From: Firm-04 sp045617625
GTDB taxonomy: Bacteria; Bacillota; Clostridia; Oscillospirales; Ruminococcaceae
NCBI GenBank assembly: GCA_045617625.1
Contig: JAZLJA010000041.1
Coordinates: 1-24,657 of the forward strand
Reading direction: 5' to 3'
Length of the DNA stretch: 24,657 bases
Notes under the pieces: model-generated
Told to the model about the DNA's origin: nothing
Database searches by the model: none
What the model saw: only the letters and a program-made list of their open reading frames with translations
Program-made: the position numbers and the translations under genes
Shown here: piece after piece, positions 1-6,930 of the stretch
Layout: each line of letters begins with the position of its first letter
How positions within the stretch are numbered: the first letter of the stretch is position 1

Positions 1-217
1 CGCCGAGCTTATGACCGATCATTTCCTCGGTAACGAATACCGGAACGTGCTTGCGTCCGTCATGCACTGCGAAAGTGTGACCGACAAATTCCGGAAAGAT
101 TGTAGACGAACGGCTCCAAGTTTTCAGAACCTTCTTCTCACCGGTCTCGTTCATAGCAGCAACTCTCTTGTAGAGAGCCTCTTGAACGTAAGGACCTTTC
201 TTAACACTTCTGCTCAT
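1..217 (-). CDS. rpsS: 30S ribosomal protein S19, 5' part (cut by window edge)
   Basis: The reading frame starts at ATG 217 and runs off the left edge, so 72 codons are visible. The protein begins MSRSVKKGPYV and continues through motifs such as KTWSRSSTIFPEFVGHT and HDGRKHVPV, which are diagnostic of S19. S19 sits in the head of the small subunit next to S13. An AGGAGG ribosome-binding site lies 7 nt before the start. The gene follows rplB by 16 nt, the standard S10-operon order, so it is co-transcribed with the genes to its right. The identification is safe; only the C-terminus is missing. Confidence 0.97.
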   Translation of the reverse strand, partial: MSRSVKKGPYVQEALYKRVAAMNETGEKKVLKTWSRSSTIFPEFVGHTFAVHDGRKHVPVFVTEEMIGHKLG

Positions 218-233
218 GAGTCAGCCTCCTTTC

Positions 234-1067
234 TTATTTACCGTTACGGCGTTTTACGATGAGCTTATCAGACGGCTTGTGGTGCTTGCGGGTCTTGTAA
301 CCCAGTGCAGGCTTGCCCCAAGGGGTAACAGGGCCCGGACGGCCGATCGGGGATTTACCTTCACCACCACCGTGCGGGTGGTCGCAGGGGTTCATGACAG
401 AACCGCGGACAGTCGGACGGATACCCATGTGACGGGTACGGCCTGCTTTACCGAGATGCACGTTTTCATGGTCAATGTTGGAAACCTGACCGATGGTAGC
501 CTTGCCGATGACCGGCACTTTTCTCATCTCACCGCTGGGCAGACGAATCAGTGCATAAGCACCTTCTTTGCCCATGAGCTGTGCCATGTTGCCGGCGGAA
601 CGGACAAGCTGACCGCCCTTGCCGGGGTAAAGCTCAATGTTGTGGATGAAAGTACCGACGGGGATGTTTTCAAGCGGCAGTGCATTGCCGGGCTTGATAT
701 CTGCATCAGCACCGCTGCGAACGACGTCGCCGACGTTCAGACCATTGGGTGCGAGGATGTAACGCTTTTCGCCGTCCTCGTACTGAACGAGAGCGATGAA
801 TGCGCTGCGGTTCGGATCGTACTCGAGGGTCAGAACGGTAGCATTCATGCCGTCCTTATTGCGCTTAAAGTCGATGATTCTGTACTTTGTGCGAACACCG
901 CCGCCGCGATGGCGAACAGTGATTCTGCCGTAACTGTTTCTGCCGGACTTCTTTTTCAGAGTCACGCACAGAGACTTTTCCGGGCCGTTCTTGGAAAGAC
1001 CGCTGTAATCGGTAACGGTCATGCCGCGGCGGCCGGGCGTTGTCGGCTTATAGGCCTTAATTGCCAT
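234..1067 (-). CDS. rplB: 50S ribosomal protein L2
   Basis: A full-length 277-aa L2, the usual bacterial length. It begins MAIKAYKPTTPGRRGMTV and has the conserved C-terminal stretch with HPHGGGEGK near residue 229, the histidine region close to the peptidyl-transferase centre, followed by the basic tail ending RRNGK. L2 is a primary 23S rRNA binder needed for subunit association. An AAGGAG motif lies about 11 nt before the ATG. It is separated from rplW by an unusually long 139-nt spacer with two perfect hairpins, while the next gene, rpsS, follows after only 16 nt. Confidence 0.98.
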   Translation of the reverse strand: MAIKAYKPTTPGRRGMTVTDYSGLSKNGPEKSLCVTLKKKSGRNSYGRITVRHRGGGVRTKYRIIDFKRNKDGMNATVLTLEYDPNRSAFIALVQYEDGEKRYILAPNGLNVGDVVRSGADADIKPGNALPLENIPVGTFIHNIELYPGKGGQLVRSAGNMAQLMGKEGAYALIRLPSGEMRKVPVIGKATIGQVSNIDHENVHLGKAGRTRHMGIRPTVRGSVMNPCDHPHGGGEGKSPIGRPGPVTPWGKPALGYKTRKHHKPSDKLIVKRRNGK

Positions 1068-1154
1068 TGCTATTTCAACTCCTTAAAAAATCAATGCTTT
1101 GTTTTCGGGAGCATGACTCCCATAAATGCGGCACATCAAAGAAGATGCGCGCCT

Positions 1155-1203
1155 GAAGCTTTTCATCTGAAAGCTTCCTTCTGAAATCGGTTGCCGATTT
1201 CAG
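1155..1203 (-). repeat. Two tandem perfect hairpins between rplW and rplB
   Basis: Positions 1155-1177 form GAAGCTTTTC / GAAAGCTTC around a 4-nt ATCT loop (one bulged T). Positions 1181-1203 form a perfect 10-bp stem, CTGAAATCGG / CCGATTTCAG, around a 3-nt loop. Neither is followed by a U-tract on the minus strand, so they do not look like intrinsic terminators. They begin 4 nt after the rplW stop and fill the only long spacer between rplC and rpsS. Possible roles are an mRNA processing or stability site, a translational control element for rplB, or a palindromic repeat insertion. Confidence 0.75.
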
Positions 1204-1206
1204 GAA

Positions 1207-1530
1207 TCAGAACATACCGTCGAAGAACTCGATGGTACCGTTTCTCTTCTTGCCGTCCTTGCCGAGCGAAGGCTCGGGATTGACGGTGACGACAGCCTTT
1301 TTCCAGCTTGCCGTTTTGCCGAAGTAACGACCGACGCGCTTTGCACGGCCGCGCACATTCACGGTGTTCACCTTTGTGACTTCGACATTGAAGAGCTGTT
1401 CAACAGCACTGGCGATTTCGATTTTGTTCGCATCTTTTGCAACCTTAAAGGTGTACTTGCCGGTGGGCAGTGCGTCAATGCTCTGCTCGGTGATGACCGG
1501 CTTCAGAATGATATCCTGCGGAGCTTTCAT
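1207..1530 (-). CDS. rplW: 50S ribosomal protein L23
   Basis: A 107-aa L23 of normal length, beginning MKAPQDIILKPVITEQS, the standard family start (D-I-I-x-x-P-V-I-T-E). The central segment KIEIASAVEQLFNVEVTKVN and the following basic NVRGRAKR loop are typical. L23 lines the peptide exit tunnel and docks trigger factor and SRP. The start overlaps the end of rplD by 4 nt, which implies translational coupling. The C-terminus (FFDGMF) ends directly before the two hairpins at 1155-1203. Confidence 0.97.
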   Translation of the reverse strand: MKAPQDIILKPVITEQSIDALPTGKYTFKVAKDANKIEIASAVEQLFNVEVTKVNTVNVRGRAKRVGRYFGKTASWKKAVVTVNPEPSLGKDGKKRNGTIEFFDGMF

Positions 1531-2153
1531 TTCGCGTACACCTCCTCGATTTTTGCGACAGCACCCTTGCTTACGATGAACTTATCGTAGTTGAGGATGT
1601 CATATACATTCAGTGTATTCACGGCAGCAGTCTTGATGCCCTGAATATTGGATGCGCTCTTGTAAACCTTCTTGTCAGCCTCCTGGGTGACGATGAGAGC
1701 CTTGCCCTCAACCTTGAGTGCATCAAGCATCTTGACGATGGTCTTGGTCTTGAATTCTTCACAAGTGAGAGAATCCACAACGATGAGGTTTTCGTCAACG
1801 AGCTTCTGAGAAAGTGCAGAGAGCATTGCGAGTCTGCGGACTTTCTTGTTCAGGGAGAAGCGGTAGCTTCTGGGCTTCGGGCCGAGAGCAACACCGCCGT
1901 GATACCACTGCGGAGCGCGGATAGAGCCCTGACGAGCGTGACCCGTACCCTTCTGGCGATAAGGCTTTCTGCCGCCGCCGGCGACCTCGGTGCGGGTGAG
2001 CGTGGACTGTGTACCCTGACGCTGGTTTGCGAGATAGTTGATCACGCAAGCGTGCATGACAGCCTCATTGGGGGTAATGCCGAAAACAGCATCATTGAGC
2101 TCGGTTTCAGAAACCTGAGCGCCGTTCATATCATATACCGGAACTTTTGCCAT
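1527..2153 (-). CDS. rplD: 50S ribosomal protein L4
   Basis: A 208-aa L4. It begins MAKVPVYDMNGAQVSE and contains the conserved loop segment GGGRKPYRQKGTGHARQGS (about residues 59-77) that reaches into the exit tunnel, then APQWYHGGVALGPKPRSY. In E. coli L4 also represses its own operon through the S10 leader; whether that happens here is unknown, but the leader upstream carries an attenuator-like hairpin. A GGGAGG ribosome-binding site lies about 8 nt before the ATG. The spacing from rplC is 17 nt, and it overlaps rplW by 4 nt. Confidence 0.98.
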   Translation of the reverse strand: MAKVPVYDMNGAQVSETELNDAVFGITPNEAVMHACVINYLANQRQGTQSTLTRTEVAGGGRKPYRQKGTGHARQGSIRAPQWYHGGVALGPKPRSYRFSLNKKVRRLAMLSALSQKLVDENLIVVDSLTCEEFKTKTIVKMLDALKVEGKALIVTQEADKKVYKSASNIQGIKTAAVNTLNVYDILNYDKFIVSKGAVAKIEEVYAK

Positions 2154-2170
2154 TTCGTTTTCCTCCCTTC

Positions 2171-2806
2171 TTAGGCTTTCTTCACGCTGTTGACAATGCT
2201 GACGAGCCCGCCCTTCGGACCGGGAATCGCGCCGCGCACTGCAATCAGACGGTTTTCAACGTCAACACTGACAACTTCGAGGTTCTGGATGGTAACTTTC
2301 TCTGCACCCATATGACCAGCAAGACCCTTGCCTTTGTAGATACGGGACGGAGACGAGCATGCGCCCATAGAACCTGCCTGACGGTGAACAGGGCCGGTAC
2401 CGTGCGTTTCCTTCAGTCTGTGCTGATTGTAACGCTTGATCGGGCCGGTATAGCCCTTACCTTTGCTGGTGCCGCTGACATCAACGATGTCGCCGACAGT
2501 AAAGGTGTCAGCCTGAATGCTGTCACCGACGTTGAAAGAATCGCAATCATCAAAACGGAATTCACGAAGCACGCGGAGTGCGCCGGTTTCCGCTTTGTCA
2601 AAGTGACCTTTCAGAGGTTTCGCAATCTTGTCTGCCTTGACAGAGCCAAAGCCGAGCTGGATTGCGCTGTAACCATCGTTTTCTACGGTCTTTTTCTGAA
2701 CGACGATGCAGGGACCTGCCTCGATGACCGTAACGGGAACGACCTTGCCCGCTGCGTCGAAAATCTGCGTCATGCCGATTTTCTTGCCAAGAATGGCTTT
2801 CTTCAT
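2171..2806 (-). CDS. rplC: 50S ribosomal protein L3
   Basis: The frame is open further upstream, but ATG 2806 is the better start: it gives MKKAILGKKIGMTQIF, the canonical L3 N-terminus, and has AAGGAGG 9 nt before it. The product is 211 aa, typical for L3. Conserved features include the GKGYTGPIKRYNQHR segment and the GSMGACSSPSRIYKGKGLAGHMG loop that approaches the peptidyl-transferase centre. A 118-nt gap, unusually long for this operon, separates it from rpsJ and contains a stem-loop immediately before the ribosome-binding site. Confidence 0.97.
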   Translation of the reverse strand: MKKAILGKKIGMTQIFDAAGKVVPVTVIEAGPCIVVQKKTVENDGYSAIQLGFGSVKADKIAKPLKGHFDKAETGALRVLREFRFDDCDSFNVGDSIQADTFTVGDIVDVSGTSKGKGYTGPIKRYNQHRLKETHGTGPVHRQAGSMGACSSPSRIYKGKGLAGHMGAEKVTIQNLEVVSVDVENRLIAVRGAIPGPKGGLVSIVNSVKKA

Positions 2807-2825
2807 GGTTGTTTTCCTCCTTGAT

Positions 2826-2857
2826 GTTATTGGTTGGCGCATTTGCGTCAACATAAC
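2826..2857 (-). promoter_or_regulatory. Stem-loop directly upstream of the rplC ribosome-binding site
   Basis: A bipartite stem: outer GTTAT/ATAAC, a 2-nt bulge on one side, inner 8-bp GTTGGCGC/GCGTCAAC (one non-Watson-Crick pair), and the loop ATTT. It ends about 10 nt before the AAGGAGG of rplC, so it could affect ribosome access or mRNA processing. No U-tract follows it. Regulation is inferred from position only. Confidence 0.5.
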
Positions 2858-2924
2858 CGCGGCTTTCATCCGTTTCACAACCAAGCAAACGGAGCCGTGA
2901 TACAGAAGATTCCGAAGTCCTGAA

Positions 2925-3242
2925 TCACTTCATCTCGATGTCGATCTCGACACCTGCGGGAATCTCCAGTTTGGTGAGAGCGTCAGTCGTCGCCTTGGTG
3001 GGACGGATGACGTCAATCAGACGCTTGTGGGTGCGAAGCTCGAACTGTTCGCGGCTGTCCTTATACTTGTGAACTGCACGAAGGATCGTAACGATCTCCT
3101 TGTCAGTCGGAAGCGGGATCGGACCGGAAACTTTCTGAGCGCCGCCGTTTTTCGCAGTCTCGACAATCTTTGCCGCTGCTGCGTCAACCGTTGCGTGCTC
3201 ATAGCCTCTGATTTTAATTCTCATCATTTCGCTGCCTGCCAT
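2925..3242 (-). CDS. rpsJ: 30S ribosomal protein S10
   Basis: The first gene of the S10 operon. ATG 3242 is chosen because GAGGAGG lies 9 nt upstream; an alternative start six codons further up has no ribosome-binding site. The product is 105 aa, beginning MAGSEMMRIKIRGYEHATVD; the internal MMRIKIRG is where many S10 proteins begin. Family motifs are AKIVETAKNGGA, VSGPIPLPT and RTHKRLIDVIRPT. S10 binds the 30S head and, as NusE, takes part in antitermination complexes. It is preceded by a long leader with an attenuator-like hairpin. Confidence 0.97.
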   Translation of the reverse strand: MAGSEMMRIKIRGYEHATVDAAAAKIVETAKNGGAQKVSGPIPLPTDKEIVTILRAVHKYKDSREQFELRTHKRLIDVIRPTKATTDALTKLEIPAGVEIDIEMK

Positions 3243-3672
3243 TTCAGATAACCTCCTCAAATTTAAATTTGCTGGAGCTTTTGGAGAAACCGTGGTTTCG
3301 TGTATGCCCGCCTGTACTTTTCGCGTCCGCGTCTCTTACAACGCTTTCGTGTGTTTCATACATACCGTATAAAAATAACCCGAATACAAGGCATCTTGCA
3401 TCGGGCGGCAGACAAGGCTTTGCGGATACTGTGCGTACCTGCGCGTGTCGGATTCCCCTATGACCTGCTCGGATGTCTTCTTCCGAATGCCTGCCCCGTA
3501 AGATGAGCGCAGCACTCCCCTCGAAGAACCCGCGTGGTTTCGTAGGTTTTCCATACACAAACCGTGTTGATATCTCGTATCGCCCGTTCAATCGGACATC
3601 GCTCCCCTCTGAATTACCGCCATACCGGCGCAACCTCAAAGGATCCTCACTAGTCTATCCTGTGCATCAGCA
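3243..3672 (-). promoter_or_regulatory. Long structured 5' leader of the S10 operon
   Basis: About 430 nt lie between the predicted transcription start (near 3672) and the rpsJ ATG with no convincing gene. An open frame crosses it, but it has no recognisable protein and ends at the rpsJ start region. The leader contains the terminator-like hairpin at 3371-3405, a short GAAAC/GTTTC hairpin near 3286-3300, and an AAATTTAAATTT palindrome next to the rpsJ ribosome-binding site. The length and structure suggest control by premature termination, as in E. coli S10 (L4-mediated), but no homology to a known leader can be claimed from sequence alone. Confidence 0.6.
3371..3405 (-). terminator. Attenuator-like hairpin in the S10 leader
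   Basis: On the minus strand an 11-bp stem (CCCGA-TGCAAG with CTTGTA-TTCGGG, one bulge, one G-U) with a 4-nt loop is followed at once by TTATTTTTAT. This is the form of an intrinsic terminator, yet it sits about 130 nt before rpsJ with the operon promoter upstream, so full operon expression must read through it. Confidence 0.65.
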
Positions 3673-3678
3673 AGTAAT

Positions 3679-3707
3679 ATTATATCAGATATTCCGTGCA
3701 AATGCAA
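3679..3707 (-). promoter_or_regulatory. Sigma-A promoter of the S10 operon
   Basis: On the minus strand, -35 TTGCAT (3702-3707), a 17-bp spacer, and -10 TATAAT (3679-3684) preceded by TGA (extended -10). The start of transcription is expected near 3672. The next gene on this strand is rpsJ. Confidence 0.85.
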
Positions 3708-3859
3708 GAGATTTTCAAAATTCTAAGAAAAAACTTTGCCAAATATTATCATTCATTTTCGTGCATACTGCACAATAACTTTGGTGGCTGGCACTAGGAA
3801 AATAAGTTGCGCTTTTCCACTGCCTTGATTCCTATTTTCTCTCTGGACACAAAGACAGG

Positions 3860-4087
3860 GGTGTGGGAACCCCTTAATAGGTTTCCCACACCTTCCTGAT
3901 TATTTTAGGACGAAAAGGTGTTTCGCTGTCTTCTGACAGCTGCCAAAGGCTCTGCCTTTGGAAACCGCGATTTTTCGAGAAAAATCGCGTAAAGCTCTTG
4001 TGATAGGTGCCGTACAATCCCCTTATAATGGGATTGGAACGGAGTCCCATTCCGGATCCATCGGAGATACCATATTATAATAGTATC
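3860..4087 (-). repeat. Array of seven consecutive hairpins, no gene
   Basis: Stems and loops in order: 3860-3892 (10-bp GGTGTGGGAA stem), 3925-3940 (GCTGTC, TTCT loop), 3943-3961 (CCAAAGGC, TCT loop), 3966-3989 (CGCGATTTTT, CGAG loop), 4015-4036 (CAATCCC), 4036-4053 (GGAACGG) and 4066-4087 (GATACCA). The middle stems are perfect. The last two stems each contain a C-A mismatch on the plus strand that becomes a G-U pair on the minus strand, so the minus-strand RNA folds better, placing the array downstream of the GH43 gene in the same direction. No U-tract marks a clear terminator. No protein-coding signal was seen in 3708-4088. Confidence 0.7.
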
Positions 4088-4088
4088 C

Positions 4089-5405
4089 TCACTTCAGGAA
4101 CGTAAACGCCTCAAGCTCAAACAGATTTCTGTCCTTGAACGCATTCGCAAACCATCCCGTATAGCCATGCGTGATCTCAAAATACACCGCATGCACACCC
4201 GTCACCGCCTTGACAGGAGTTCGGTAAATCCCGTCATGCGTGTCGATCTCGCAAAAGCCGAGTTCTTCGCCATCCTCGCTGTCGATGCAGACGCGCACCG
4301 TCGTGCGGCAGCCGCAGCCCGTAATTTTCATCGCAAGCAGCATCGTATCGCTGCTGAAATCGTCGCCGAAATCAAAATACTTATACCCGATCACAGCACC
4401 CGAGCGGATGCCCGTGATCACGCGTGTCAGCACATCCTTTTCGGTGATGAAGCACCCGCCTTTCAGCACACACGCGATTTCCGCCGGTATGATCTCATAG
4501 GGATTGAGCGATTCTTCAAAACCCAGTGACGTCATCTCGACCTGCGGAATCGTGCCGTCAGGGAGAATTTCCACGCGCTCCACGCAGGCACGGCGCGACA
4601 TGACGGTGCAGTTTGTCATGCGGTGATAGAAAATATACCACTGCCCGTTGAGGTTGCAAAGTGAGCCGTGATTGTTTCCGCCGGGATAATCCTTGGCATT
4701 GTCGATGATCGTGCCCATGCGCTTGAACGGTCCGCGCGGGCTGTCGGAGATCGCATAATCAAGGCGGCTGCCCCAGCGCGGTGAGTATATATAATAGTAC
4801 TTATCCCCGATCTTGCGCAGCGAACTCGCCTCGTAGTAATCGGTGGGTGCATCGCCCTGCGGGATCAGGTCACGAATCAGAGAGCCTTTTTTGATCTCAC
4901 AGAGATTGTCAAAATTCAGTTCATTGAAGAATGCCCTTGTATAGCCGTAGTAGATGTAAGCCTTGTCGCCGTCGATCAGCACAGAGGGGTCATTATAGAT
5001 GCCGTTGTCCCCCGCGTCCTCGGGCGCGTAGTCATATTTGCCGATGAGAGAAAACGGTCCCTCAGGGCGTTTGCTGACCGACACACATCCCTGCGAATTG
5101 AAAATATACGTAAACAGATAATATTTGCCATCTTTCTCCACAACATCGGGCGCATACAGCCGCTCCTCTGTCCATTCAATCGTATCGGAAGGATGGTCAC
5201 GGTCATCGCGGGTATGGAAACTGTCGCCGTGGCACTGCCATGCATTGAGATTGGAAAGCGGTGCCGACCACACCTTGAGTTTATAATCGCAAAAGTCAGT
5301 GGATGCGGGAACGTCGTGAGAACCGTAGAGATACACACGGTCGCCAAAAACACGCGGTTCCCCGTCAGGCACATATTCCCAAAGCGGCAAAAACGGATTC
5401 GGCAT
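4089..5405 (-). CDS. Glycoside hydrolase family 43 protein with C-terminal carbohydrate-binding-like domain
   Basis: A 438-aa protein. ATG 5405 (MPNPFLPLWEYVPDGEP) is preferred: AGGGGG lies 7 nt upstream, and the longer frame would need a TTG start. Residues 1-300 form a five-bladed GH43 propeller. The expected catalytic acids are visible: Asp14 near the N-terminus (VPDGEP), Asp139 (IYNDPS) and Glu192 (YYEASS). The last 120 residues, with GYKYFDFGDD and VHAVYFEI, look like a beta-sandwich binding module (CBM6-like). There is no signal peptide, so it probably acts in the cytoplasm on imported arabino- or xylo-oligosaccharides; the exact substrate cannot be read from the sequence. No transporter or other glycosidase is adjacent. 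Confidence 0.88.
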   Translation of the reverse strand: MPNPFLPLWEYVPDGEPRVFGDRVYLYGSHDVPASTDFCDYKLKVWSAPLSNLNAWQCHGDSFHTRDDRDHPSDTIEWTEERLYAPDVVEKDGKYYLFTYIFNSQGCVSVSKRPEGPFSLIGKYDYAPEDAGDNGIYNDPSVLIDGDKAYIYYGYTRAFFNELNFDNLCEIKKGSLIRDLIPQGDAPTDYYEASSLRKIGDKYYYIYSPRWGSRLDYAISDSPRGPFKRMGTIIDNAKDYPGGNNHGSLCNLNGQWYIFYHRMTNCTVMSRRACVERVEILPDGTIPQVEMTSLGFEESLNPYEIIPAEIACVLKGGCFITEKDVLTRVITGIRSGAVIGYKYFDFGDDFSSDTMLLAMKITGCGCRTTVRVCIDSEDGEELGFCEIDTHDGIYRTPVKAVTGVHAVYFEITHGYTGWFANAFKDRNLFELEAFTFLK

Positions 5406-5435
5406 AAAAAAACCCCCTGTCAATCATTTTAAGTA

Positions 5436-5464
5436 TTGCATTTTTCTCCGATTCATGCTATACT
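5436..5464 (+). promoter_or_regulatory. Sigma-A promoter for the 5503 membrane protein gene
   Basis: TTGCAT (5436-5441), 17-bp spacer, TATACT (5459-5464) preceded by TGC. The start is expected near 5471, giving a roughly 30-nt leader with GAGGAG before the ATG at 5503. Confidence 0.75.
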
Positions 5465-5502
5465 GAATGCAGTATCGACACCAATGAGGAGAAATCATTT
5501 TC

Positions 5503-6279
5503 ATGAGTGAACGCAGACGTCAAAAAAAGCGGATATCCGCCGTTTCCATGCAGCACTATTTTCGGCTTGTCTACCGCAGTATTCTGCTGCTGGTATCACT
5601 CGGCATATACCTTTATAACCGCATTCTGCACACAGGCCGCGTTTTAGGCGGCATGGATGAAAACCCGATCATTCTCTCCGTGCTGTGGCTGGTATTCGCT
5701 GTCGAAATGGTCATGCGGATATTCCCGAACAAAACGGAAAGTATGGGTTGTCAAAAGCAGTTTGCCCGCAATTATCGCCAACGCAAAGATGCCCCGATGC
5801 CCGCAAAACTCAACACCGCCCACACCACACTTGCGGTATTCGGTGCATGGGTCGGATTAAACGGCATCATCGGCATATTATATTTCACAGGCATCATCGA
5901 CAAAGGCATTCTCCTGCTGATCTGCATGGCATATTCGGTGTGTGATATGGTGTGCATTTTGTATTTCTGCCCGTTCCAGACATGGTTCATGAAGAACAAA
6001 TGCTGTACCACCTGCCGCATCTACAACTGGGATTACGCGATGATGTTCACGCCGCTGATCTTCATTCCGTCGTTTTATACATGGAGCATCCTTGCCCTCG
6101 CGCTGATCCTGCTGATCTACTGGGAGATCATGGTTGCGCGGCATCCCGAGCGGTTTTTGGAAAGCCACAACGAAAGCCTTGCGTGCCGAAACTGTACTGA
6201 AAAGCTTTGTCAGCACAAAACACAGCTCAAAACCTTACAGAAAAAACTGTTTGCGGAGAAAAAGCTGAAACGGTGGTAA
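5503..6279 (+). CDS. Membrane protein of unknown function with cysteine clusters
   Basis: A 258-aa protein with a strongly basic N-terminus (MSERRRQKKR) and about six hydrophobic segments (near residues 24-40, 55-70, 105-130, 132-155, 178-200 and 190-210; some may pair into one hairpin). Two cysteine groups are notable: NKCCTTCRIYNWDYAM near residue 165, and a C-terminal CRNCTEKLC near residue 228 before a lysine-rich tail. These could bind metal or form disulfides. I do not recognise the family. It stands alone between its own promoter and a terminator at 6381-6422, and a predicted antisense promoter faces its 3' end. Confidence 0.75.
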   Translation: MSERRRQKKRISAVSMQHYFRLVYRSILLLVSLGIYLYNRILHTGRVLGGMDENPIILSVLWLVFAVEMVMRIFPNKTESMGCQKQFARNYRQRKDAPMPAKLNTAHTTLAVFGAWVGLNGIIGILYFTGIIDKGILLLICMAYSVCDMVCILYFCPFQTWFMKNKCCTTCRIYNWDYAMMFTPLIFIPSFYTWSILALALILLIYWEIMVARHPERFLESHNESLACRNCTEKLCQHKTQLKTLQKKLFAEKKLKRW

Positions 6280-6290
6280 ACTCTGCATTC

Positions 6291-6319
6291 ATGATACCAT
6301 AGCACGCAGGAAAAGTCAA
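6291..6319 (-). promoter_or_regulatory. Predicted promoter firing antisense into the 5503-6279 gene
   Basis: On the minus strand, TTGACT (6314-6319), 17-bp spacer, TATCAT (6291-6296) with extended TGG. Transcription would start near 6284 and run straight into the 3' end of the convergent membrane protein gene. It matches the M48 peptidase promoter (8859-8887) at 24 of 29 positions. Confidence 0.5.
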
Positions 6320-6380
6320 GCACTTTTGGGCTTTCCGTGATACCGATTGTCACCTGATGCTTTCCGCATCGCACAAAACT

Positions 6381-6422
6381 GCCCCTGCACGAGAATCGTT
6401 TGATTTTCATGCAGGGGCTTTT
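6381..6422 (+). terminator. Terminator after the 5503-6279 membrane protein gene
   Basis: A GCCCCTGCA / TGCAGGGGC stem (6381-6389 and 6410-6418) with partial inner pairing (GAGAATC/GATTTTC), followed by TTTT. It may also serve the converging minus-strand operon that ends at 6433. Confidence 0.75.
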
Positions 6423-6432
6423 CATTGCCATA

Positions 6433-6696
6433 TTATTTCTGATTCACAAAGATTTTGCGGACGCCCGAAACATAGAAAGCACCAAGAACGAGGGCGATCA
6501 GCGAGATCACAACGGTTGCTATGACATTCCCATCACGTCTGAGGGAAACTGCAATCACAATGCAAAGCGCAATGATCGAACCAAGCACCACAGTGAGAAG
6601 CGCAAGCCGAATGCTTTTCGGAATACGATTGCTTTTCAGTGTGTGCGATAGGAGATCGCCAACCACATCCTCCAGGAGTTCAAAAAGAAAATCCAT
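6433..6696 (-). CDS. Small two-helix membrane protein
   Basis: An 87-aa protein with an acidic amphipathic start (MDFLFELLEDVVGDLL), then two hydrophobic segments at about residues 30-50 and 57-78, joined by a short polar RRDGN loop. It starts 3 nt after the stop of the ribbon-helix-helix gene and is the last gene of the SPFH operon, so it probably works with that pair. No family is recognised. Confidence 0.65.
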   Translation of the reverse strand: MDFLFELLEDVVGDLLSHTLKSNRIPKSIRLALLTVVLGSIIALCIVIAVSLRRDGNVIATVVISLIALVLGAFYVSGVRKIFVNQK

Positions 6697-6699
6697 CTG

Positions 6700-6924
6700 T
6701 CACTCCCCGTGCTTATCTTTTCCAAACGCATCGATGTCCACATCCAGAGGCGCATCAATTTCCGCACCCACATAACGTCCGTTTTTTTTGCGCTGTTTGA
6801 CGCATTCCGTCAGAAGATACTCGATCTGCCCGTTGATAGAGCGAAAATCATCCTCCGCCCATGCGGCAAGGGCGTCATAGAGTTTCGCGCTGATGCGAAG
6901 CGGGACTTGTTTCTTTTCTGCCAT
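6700..6924 (-). CDS. Arc-like ribbon-helix-helix protein
   Basis: A 74-aa protein. The N-terminus, KKQVPLRISAKLYDALAAW followed by AEDDFRSINGQIEYLL, has the pattern of a short beta strand (VPLRIS), helix A (AKLYDALAAWAEDD) and helix B (SINGQIEYLLTEC), as in Arc/MetJ-type DNA-binding dimers. The C-terminal third is a charged, probably flexible tail. It lies 6 nt downstream of the SPFH gene. Such pairs are often autoregulated, and the operon promoter carries two direct copies of TATGATATCA, a candidate operator (inference). It could instead bind the SPFH protein; no toxin gene is adjacent. Confidence 0.75.
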   Translation of the reverse strand: MAEKKQVPLRISAKLYDALAAWAEDDFRSINGQIEYLLTECVKQRKKNGRYVGAEIDAPLDVDIDAFGKDKHGE

Positions 6925-6930
6925 GCGGCA

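Noticed and set aside
216..1184. Long plus-strand open frame opposite rplB
   Set aside because: It mirrors the strongly conserved L2 gene, has no ribosome-binding site and no recognisable protein.
3244..3639. 131-codon minus-strand open frame in the S10 leader
   Set aside because: It has no family resemblance, crosses the attenuator hairpin, and ends at the rpsJ start; long leaders in a GC-balanced genome can be open by chance.
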